This document shows positions 1 through 6,645 of a stretch of DNA of 6,645 nt, in pieces. Made by a program: the position numbers and the translations under genes. The notes under the pieces were generated by a model. The model did no database searches and had not been told where the DNA came from. It saw only the letters and a program-made list of their open reading frames with translations. Origin of the DNA: Candidatus Brocadiaceae bacterium (GTDB lineage: Bacteria > Planctomycetota > Brocadiia > SM23-32); assembly GCA_003551785.1 (NCBI GenBank), contig PUNP01001033.1, positions 1 to 6,645 of the forward strand, read 5' to 3'. Numbering within the stretch: the first letter of the stretch is position 1; each line of letters begins with the position of its first letter.

Positions 1-30
1 CACACCCACGCTAATCCACACCCACCCACG
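1..30. repeat. Short CACACCCACG direct repeats
   Basis: CACACCCACG at 1-10 recurs in expanded form at 17-30 as CACACCCACCCACG, separated by six bases. The sequence is pyrimidine-rich on the plus strand. It lies in non-coding DNA downstream of the 69-residue gene and at the window edge, so the array may continue to the left. No function can be assigned. It may be simple low-complexity sequence. Confidence 0.5.
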
Positions 31-43
31 CGAGCATGCCACT

Positions 44-71
44 GGTCCAAGAGTGGTCCACCGGTGGTCCA
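44..71. repeat. Three GGTCCA direct repeats at 11-bp spacing
   Basis: GGTCCA occurs at 44-49, 55-60 and 66-71, so the repeat period is exactly 11 bp, about one helical turn. The second and third copies share a longer GTGGTCCAC core. Between them they form the perfect palindrome CCACCGGTGG at 58-67. Helically phased direct repeats in non-coding DNA are typical of protein-binding arrays such as iterons, recombinase arm sites or operators. Which of these applies cannot be told here, because whatever lies to the left is outside the window. Confidence 0.6.
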
Positions 72-106
72 CGAAAAAGCCAGGGACGCGCCCGGCTCGG
101 TGATCC

Positions 107-316
107 TCATTGGAGCATCTGGGTGTCCGGTATCTTGTACTGGTACACGACATCTGCATTCGGTGGCGCAGTCACCTTGACCGGCGATCCTGGCACCGCC
201 TCGACGATGACGGTCAGTTTGCCGTCCTCCGCGGCGGTCACGCGTACCGTGACGGGTTCGCCAGTCTCGGGGTCCGTGAGGGTGGTCTGCTCTCCGATCC
301 TGAGGGGGAACTGCAT
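107..316 (-). CDS. Small protein of unknown function, 69 aa
   Basis: I do not recognise this protein. It is 69 residues, acidic to neutral, rich in Val, Thr and Pro, with no signal peptide or membrane segment. The sequence alternates polar and beta-branched residues (for example VTVRVTA, KLTVIVEA, SPVKVTA), which suggests a small all-beta fold. The start is placed at the ATG at 314-316 because AAGGAG lies at 323-328, six bases upstream, and a promoter sits just beyond it. A longer reading frame opens at an ATG at 374-376, but that ATG overlaps the -35 box, so it is unlikely to be used. The gene appears monocistronic: 235 bp separate it from the next minus-strand gene. There is a faint resemblance to CsrA in the central strand pattern, but the conserved C-terminal Arg region is missing, so that name is not given. 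Confidence 0.7.
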   Translation of the reverse strand: MQFPLRIGEQTTLTDPETGEPVTVRVTAAEDGKLTVIVEAVPGSPVKVTAPPNADVVYQYKIPDTQMLQ

Positions 317-322
317 CTTTCG

Positions 323-328
323 CTCCTT
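323..328 (-). promoter_or_regulatory. Ribosome binding site AAGGAG deciding the start at 316
   Basis: On the minus strand AAGGAG is followed by six bases and then ATG. This near-consensus Shine-Dalgarno selects the internal ATG over the in-frame ATG 60 bases upstream. Confidence 0.75.
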
Positions 329-346
329 GCGTTTGTGTAGCGCGGG

Positions 347-376
347 ACGATAGCCAACGGGGTCAGGGCCGGTCAA
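347..376 (-). promoter_or_regulatory. Sigma70-like promoter for the 69-aa gene
   Basis: On the minus strand TTGACC (371-376) is a five-of-six match to the -35 consensus. After an 18-bp spacer comes TATCGT (347-352), a four-of-six match to the -10 consensus. Transcription would start near 340, leaving a leader of roughly two dozen bases that contains the AAGGAG ribosome binding site. Spacing and order are all consistent. No operator palindrome is obvious next to it. Confidence 0.55.
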
Positions 377-520
377 TGCACCGGTAGCTGGCGATCGCGC
401 ACCCCTCGGTGTGTGTACGGCGCTTTAGTCAAGGCTCAGCGGCTAGCGGGGTGGCCGCCTGTCACGACCAAGAACAACCTCAATACCGGGCGGCGGACAA
501 TTGGGCTAGGCCGTGACCGC

Positions 521-546
521 CTGGGGACGCCAACATCGGTCCCCGG
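521..546. other. Hairpin downstream of the 157-aa gene
   Basis: GGGGAC at 523-528 and GTCCCC at 539-544 pair around a 10-base loop, extended by a T-G and a C-G pair to eight base pairs. It lies a few bases past the stop codon of the minus-strand gene ending at 552. No T-tract follows on either strand, so it is not a convincing intrinsic terminator. It could stabilise a 3' end or be chance in GC-rich DNA. Confidence 0.35.
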
Positions 547-551
547 AGGCT

Positions 552-1025
552 TCATGAGCCCCTGCTGTACGCGAGCGAGAACTGTATTGCACGCAGGCGC
601 GGATAATTCTCCGGCACCGCGTCGCGCATAGGGTGGCGACCCTTCAAGCCCGCGTGGATCTCGGCCATGAACTGCGGGATGGTTACCACCTCGATGTCGT
701 CCCAGAACGGCTCAGGAGGGATCTGCTGAGCGCCCACGACCATCCGCTTCCGTACCGACGCCGGGTGTGCCCCGATCAGTTCGGCGTACTGGTCGATGCT
801 GTAAACAAACTTCTTGTTCCGGGCGCGCTCCTCGCGCGCCTCCCACGACGAGGATGCAGCCGATGTTTCCACGTGCACCAACTCCCCGGTCGCGGGGCTG
901 TAGGCCAACACGTCAAGCTCGGAATCCCACCCGCCGTTCACGCGCCGGTTCGCTTTCACGTTCGATCGGACGAAGGACCCCTGAAGGGCGTACCACTCGG
1001 CGGCCAGTTGTTCAAGGAAATTCAT
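552..1025 (-). CDS. PD-(D/E)xK-fold-like protein, 157 aa, catalytic Lys apparently absent
   Basis: Seen: the protein opens with an amphipathic helix (FLEQLAAEWYALQG, residues 3-16), then FVRSNVK, then GGWDSELDVLAY (31-42), then LVHVETS (49-55), then a charged helix beginning SWEAREERARNKKF (60-73). This order is that of the core of the restriction-endonuclease-like fold: helix, strand, strand with Asp38, strand with Glu53. The usual E-x-K is E-T-S here (53-55). I recall hypothetical proteins with the same H-x-E-T/S-S and SW-x-x-RE-x-R pattern, so the substitution may be normal for the family. It may then be a weak or alternative-metal nuclease, or a non-catalytic DNA-binding relative. The C-terminal third (about 90-157) is unrecognised. 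The start ATG at 1023-1025 has GAAGG four bases upstream. The gene diverges from the one at 1257. Cytoplasmic, with no membrane segment. Biological role unknown; accessory or defence context. Confidence 0.75.
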   Translation of the reverse strand: MNFLEQLAAEWYALQGSFVRSNVKANRRVNGGWDSELDVLAYSPATGELVHVETSAASSSWEAREERARNKKFVYSIDQYAELIGAHPASVRKRMVVGAQQIPPEPFWDDIEVVTIPQFMAEIHAGLKGRHPMRDAVPENYPRLRAIQFSLAYSRGS

Positions 1026-1153
1026 AATACCTTCGTGATGATCGCGTCTGTTTGAAAAGCATAGCGGATTTCTCTCGCTGCGCCGATCAGCGGTGAGCCC
1101 TCTTATGCTCTAAGCTATCCCCAAGCGGATTGGCCGTGACACACACGTGCAGA

Positions 1154-1171
1154 GGCACCGGCACCGGCACC
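1154..1171. repeat. Three tandem copies of GGCACC
   Basis: GGCACC is repeated three times without interruption at 1154-1171 and is followed by a run of G. It is a short microsatellite-like tract in the divergent intergenic region. Copy-number change here would alter promoter spacing, but no promoter box clearly flanks it. Confidence 0.6.
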
Positions 1172-1208
1172 GGGGATGCGGTAGCATGCTGTTCACCAAA
1201 CGTGGTCA

Positions 1209-1237
1209 CTGAGATTCCACATTCTAAAAAATATTCT
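1209..1237 (+). promoter_or_regulatory. Possible promoter for the 191-aa gene
   Basis: CTGAGA (1209-1214) and TATTCT (1232-1237) each match the sigma70 boxes at four of six positions, with a 17-bp spacer in an A/T-rich stretch. Transcription would begin about a dozen bases before the ATG at 1257, giving a very short leader. That would fit the weak ribosome binding site. Each half is weak, so this is tentative. Confidence 0.3.
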
Positions 1238-1256
1238 GTGGGGTACTGAAAACGGC

Positions 1257-1832
1257 ATGGATGATTACGAACTCACTTGGTACATGCACGAATTGTTGAT
1301 GCATGGGTGGGGGGCAAGCCGCGAATTTGAGGCTTTGCGGGCGGCGTTGGCTGATCAACGTACCCGGCAAACTCGGATTGTTTGGTTTAATTTGACGGCA
1401 TTTTTGTCGCACGCTGCCATGATCTCGAAATACCTCTCTCCGATTAACCCTCGTGGAGTGAAAGAAACGAGGATGAATGTGTTGCGCAGCAAGCTCGGCG
1501 TTGATGATTCCTCAGACATTGTGCCCCGAGATGCCCGGGACAACGTCGAACATTTTGATGAAAGAATCGATAACTGGATTGGCCAACCAGGACAGGCAGT
1601 CATAGAAAGCGTTTTGGATGATCGGGCCGCTTATGAATATCTGGGTGCAGAACAGAAGCGGATAAAGCGTGTTTTGCTAGAAAAGGAAATGATCTTCATA
1701 TTTGAGAATAGAGATGGTAGCAAATTAGAACTCGCGCTCGAGCCTCTTGCCGATGAAGTGAGTAGAATTTCTGAGGAGGCAAGAAGGTGGGTGGAGAATG
1801 AGTCCCCGTACTACTTCATTTATCCGCAATGA
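1257..1832 (+). CDS. HEPN-like protein with an R-D-x3-H motif, 191 aa
   Basis: Seen: a largely helical, soluble protein. The most telling segment is RDARDNVEHFDERIDNW at residues 91-107, which contains R94-D95-x3-H99. Established: HEPN-domain RNases use an R-x(4-6)-H motif, usually with Asn, Asp or His right after the Arg. Inference: this could be a HEPN-type RNase or an inactive relative. The first half (about 20-62) is predicted helical (REFEALRAALADQ, FNLTAFLSHAAMISKYL), as the fold requires. The C-terminal half has a strand pair (EMIFIFENRDGSKLELAL, 144-161) and a helix, which is not typical HEPN. The 191-residue length exceeds that of minimal HEPN toxins. The ATG at 1257 is the first credible start; the only purine-rich site, GGGG at 1240-1243, is rather far away. 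The gene is visibly AT-richer than its neighbours, which suggests separate acquisition. The next gene on the same strand starts 82 bp downstream and looks like a nucleotidyltransferase. Confidence 0.7.
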   Translation: MDDYELTWYMHELLMHGWGASREFEALRAALADQRTRQTRIVWFNLTAFLSHAAMISKYLSPINPRGVKETRMNVLRSKLGVDDSSDIVPRDARDNVEHFDERIDNWIGQPGQAVIESVLDDRAAYEYLGAEQKRIKRVLLEKEMIFIFENRDGSKLELALEPLADEVSRISEEARRWVENESPYYFIYPQ

Positions 1833-1850
1833 CGGAGCTAACGCGGTTGT

Positions 1851-1882
1851 CAGCGGCGCGGGAGCGACACAGCGCTCCGCTG
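1851..1882. other. Imperfect hairpin between the HEPN-like and NTase-like genes
   Basis: GGAGCG (1861-1866) pairs with CGCTCC (1873-1878) around a six-base loop. After a six-base bulge, CAGC (1851-1854) pairs with GCTG (1879-1882). It lies 18 bases past the stop of the upstream gene and 32 bases before the next start. No T-run follows, so read-through into the second gene is likely. It might attenuate or process the message. An integron attC interpretation was considered and not supported. Confidence 0.35.
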
Positions 1883-1914
1883 GCGTCTATTACCACAATC
1901 GGTAGGGGCGCGAG

Positions 1915-2409
1915 ATGCCGGGAAGGTCATACGAGCCGTTGACTAGAGCAGACCTCAAGCGCCTGCGGGAGATTGCCGCCCGAGACCGCGATGACCTCTT
2001 CAGGCGGAAACCAGATTTAGGCCAACTGTATTCCGGGCAACTGATCGCGGTCGCGCTCTGCCAGGGCGCCGCTCTCCATTATCTGGATGGTAAGAACGGT
2101 ATAAAGGACTTCGATATCTGGAGTTTCTATCGAGCGGCCCGGGGCCGGCCTTACCCGTACAGGCGACGTGGCATTGCGGATTTCGGTGATCCGAAATTCG
2201 GAAAAACTGACAATTATCCGCAGTTTTTGGGCCGGAAAGTCGACCTTCTTGGACGGTCACTCGATGTTACTTCTGTTTCGGACCCAAGCGCAGTTCTTCG
2301 GGATTATCTTTCCTCGGCGAGAACAACTTCCGCGCGACTTCTTTCAAAAAAAGCGGTCATTCTGATCGAGTCAAATGAGCTTCTAGGTTCAGTCGTATGG
2401 CCGGCATGA
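1915..2409 (+). CDS. Nucleotidyltransferase-like protein, 164 aa
   Basis: Seen: after an N-terminal helical part comes LCQGAALHYLDGKNG (48-62), then IKDFDIWSFY (63-72), a basic stretch YPYRRRG (80-86), GRKVDLLGRS (106-115) and a C-terminal SARLLSKKAVILI segment (139-151) ending in VVWPA. Established: Pol-beta-fold nucleotidyltransferases, including AbiEii-type and MNT antitoxin families, have a G-G/S turn followed by D-x-D and a third acidic residue on a later strand. Inference: D65, D67 and D110 could be that triad, with QGAALHY as the G-x-AL-like loop. The spacing from the loop to D-x-D is a little longer than the textbook MNT motif. I recall hypothetical proteins with the same KDFD-W-FY and VDLLGRS signatures, without an established function. 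Start: AGGGG (1904-1908) sits six bases before the ATG. The gene ends in ATGA, overlapping a small ORF, and follows a HEPN-like gene by 82 bp. Confidence 0.8.
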   Translation: MPGRSYEPLTRADLKRLREIAARDRDDLFRRKPDLGQLYSGQLIAVALCQGAALHYLDGKNGIKDFDIWSFYRAARGRPYPYRRRGIADFGDPKFGKTDNYPQFLGRKVDLLGRSLDVTSVSDPSAVLRDYLSSARTTSARLLSKKAVILIESNELLGSVVWPA

Positions 2410-2531
2410 AACCCCATAACCAGAGTTGCAGCATGGGCGCCGGAGACAAGGAACGTTTGGGTGTGGCTGTGGGCAGATTCTTCCGCAATTCTGACACGCT
2501 GGATCCATTCAGAGCAGAGTCGGCGGTTTGA
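2406..2531 (+). CDS. Small ORF of 41 codons overlapping the NTase-like gene by ATGA
   Basis: The ATG at 2406-2408 shares bases with the TGA stop (2407-2409) of the preceding gene, the classic arrangement for coupled translation. The frame runs 41 codons to TGA at 2529-2531. A second in-frame ATG occurs at 2433. The product is polar to basic in the middle (GAGDKERLG, VGRFFRNSD) and I do not recognise it. There is no independent Shine-Dalgarno. It may be a genuine short partner, the 5' remnant of a gene cut off when the hsdR side was inserted, or a chance frame. In-frame translation after the stop reaches another TGA within a few codons, so no simple single-stop pseudogene is seen. Confidence 0.3.
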   Translation: MKPHNQSCSMGAGDKERLGVAVGRFFRNSDTLDPFRAESAV

Positions 2532-2657
2532 GGTGCAGCCCCGGCTGATTGATTGCTCATGCTCGCCAACTGGGACCGCTGACAGTCATCCCCGATGAGA
2601 CCGCAGGTCAGTTCATGCCGATGTGCAAGCACGGCTCTCGTTGTCAGCGGACAGAAA

Positions 2658-5794
<3,137 letters not shown>

Positions 5795-5798
<4 letters not shown>

Positions 5799-6645
5799 TC
5801 AGCACCTTTCCCAAGCTCGATTAGTGCCCTGAGATCAACATCCGGCGCAATAAGCTCCTGCTCGCGTGCCTCCTGATAAGAAATCCACCGAAAGCCCTCG
5901 TTTTCAACGCGACTAAACACGTAAACACTTTTTTCTTCCGGCTCTTTCGGAGCCCCTAGCCGGAAGAAATGCACCGCTTTACAAAAACGACGCGTGCCGC
6001 CCATCCAGAAAGCCAGCGCACCGCTCTTGAACGTGCCATCAACTTCGATCGTGATCTTCTCGAACGCCGGGTCGCTCCCGGAAAGCCTTTCCACCTCGAA
6101 GTTCATGCCCGTATCAGTTCCTTCAGCACGACCCGGCCTTACCAAATAGAACCGTCGAAACAGCGGCGCGCATATCTCGTACAAACCCCTGACGAGTTCT
6201 CGCAACTGCCCTTCCAAACGTTCAGCATCACTCTGTTTGATGTGACCACCATGCCCTTTCCAATCATTCCGATATGTGCACGCGCTCTGAAGGAGGTCTA
6301 AGGTCTTGCTAAGTTGACCAACCTCGCTCGCTGCGCTGACTAGATCTGGCCCGCCGGTCTCCATTGCTATTTGCCGAAGAGAAGCTTCACTACTGATTCG
6401 CCTAACCTCCTTCAAACTCGCCCCCGCGAGCCGAATCCAGAAACCGAAATCAGCACGCTTTATACCTGCCGCATTAGTTGGATAAAGCAATTTACTTAAA
6501 ACGCTCTCCCAGTCCTGCCTCAGGGCAGAAACGTAACTTACCCCGACCGTTGCGAAATAGACCGACGCCATTTCAAAAAAGTGAAGGAGCGCGTCTACCC
6601 GGTCCTTGGGGTCGGTTGAAACCTGACAATGCCGATATATAGCCG
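5795..6645 (-). CDS. Partial gene upstream of hsdR with a HEPN-like R-N-x4-H motif
   Basis: The frame is open from the window edge to TGA at 5795-5797, giving 282 visible residues, so the true start lies beyond 6645. The internal ATG at 6571 is not the start. The 24 codons before it read as good protein (for example [12 protein letters not shown]) leading smoothly into [14 protein letters not shown], a helix-rich N-terminal part. Next comes a helical region containing [11 protein letters not shown], with R-N-x4-H encoded at 6251-6271. Established: HEPN RNases carry R-x(4-6)-H with Asn, Asp or His after Arg. Inference: this is a HEPN-like domain. The C-terminal part (about 5800-6150) is mixed strand and helix ([37 protein letters not shown]) and unrecognised. 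It shares no motif with HsdM methylases (no NPPY or FxGxG seen) or with HsdS. The four-base ATGA overlap with hsdR implies one transcript and coupled translation, so it is probably an accessory component of the type I system. Confidence 0.85.

Larger units (their letters stand above)
1026..1256. other. Divergent intergenic region
   Basis: This 231-bp gap lies between two genes transcribed away from each other and must hold both of their promoters. For the leftward gene the best -10 seen is TATGCT (1058-1063, minus strand), without a good -35. For the rightward gene there is a modest promoter just before the start codon. The middle holds a triplicated GGCACC and the 8-bp palindrome AGCATGCT (1183-1190). 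Base composition drops sharply in GC near 1215, at the border of the AT-richer gene. Confidence 0.5.
1848..2584. repeat. Segment bounded by 9-bp inverted repeats TGTCAGCGG
   Basis: TGTCAGCGG occurs at 1848-1856 and its inverse CCGCTGACA at 2576-2584. Together they bracket exactly the 164-residue gene and the overlapping 41-codon ORF. The two bases outside each end are GT on both sides (1846-1847 and 2585-2586). A further direct copy, as GTTGTCAGCGG, occurs both at 1846-1856 and at 2640-2650, between the right end and the hsdR stop. This could be the footprint of a small non-autonomous mobile segment, or coincidence. No transposase is present within it. Confidence 0.25.

Noticed and set aside
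107..316. Possible CsrA-like RNA-binding protein
   Set aside because: Only a loose similarity of strand pattern and a 'IGE' near the start; the conserved N-terminal Leu/Arg and the C-terminal Arg region of CsrA are not seen.
36..353. Plus-strand ORF of 105 codons opposite the 69-aa gene
   Set aside because: It is antisense to a gene with its own promoter and ribosome binding site, has no Shine-Dalgarno of its own and has no recognisable content.
521..546. Rho-independent terminator
   Set aside because: The stem is acceptable but no T-tract follows on either strand.
413..631. Plus-strand ORF of 72 codons
   Set aside because: It has no ribosome binding site and low-complexity composition, and it runs into the 3' part of the minus-strand nuclease-like gene.
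1838..1914. Integron attC site between the two plus-strand genes
   Set aside because: There is a hairpin, but no paired RYYYAAC/GTTRRRY core sites at its two ends and no integrase nearby.
2560..2590. End of an IS21-like insertion sequence
   Set aside because: The sequence TGTCAGCGG followed by GC-rich bases gave a vague impression of a transposon end, but no transposase fragment is present in any frame, so no IS is called.
2357..2632. Minus-strand ORF of 91 codons downstream of hsdR
   Set aside because: It overlaps the conserved C-terminus of the 164-aa gene and lacks a ribosome binding site or any recognised motif.

Overview
The window is GC-rich bacterial DNA, probably from a proteobacterium, although nothing in it fixes the taxon. 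It reads as an accessory or defence-type stretch. No rRNA, tRNA, CRISPR array, complete transposase or integrase was seen.

Layout from left to right. Positions 1-106 hold short direct repeats, including three GGTCCA units spaced exactly 11 bp apart. A 69-residue protein of unknown function lies on the minus strand (107-316) behind a good sigma70-type promoter. Another minus-strand gene (552-1025) encodes a 157-residue protein with a restriction-nuclease-fold look: a D...E-T-S signature in place of D...E-x-K. A divergent intergenic region (1026-1256) separates it from two plus-strand genes. The first (1257-1832, 191 residues) carries an R-D-x3-H motif of the HEPN RNase type. The second (1915-2409, 164 residues) has a D-F-D plus distal V-D arrangement suggestive of a nucleotidyltransferase. 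A 41-codon ORF overlaps the second gene by ATGA and may be a tiny coupled gene or a relic.

The right half, on the minus strand, is dominated by a complete type I restriction subunit gene, hsdR (2658-5798, 1046 residues). It has the N-terminal PD-(D/E)xK nuclease, the two-lobed SF2 translocase and the C-terminal helical domain. Directly upstream, overlapping by ATGA, is a gene open to the window edge (5795-6645, partial). It carries an R-N-x4-H motif, also HEPN-like. It is not hsdM or hsdS, so those genes must lie further right if the system is complete.

How the genes may work together: HsdR and its upstream neighbour are almost certainly co-translated, and the neighbour is a candidate accessory component of the type I system. 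The 191- and 164-residue genes are a candidate HEPN/nucleotidyltransferase-like pair, resembling known HEPN-MNT toxin-antitoxin logic, but this rests on motifs read by eye. The family calls apart from HsdR are inferences.
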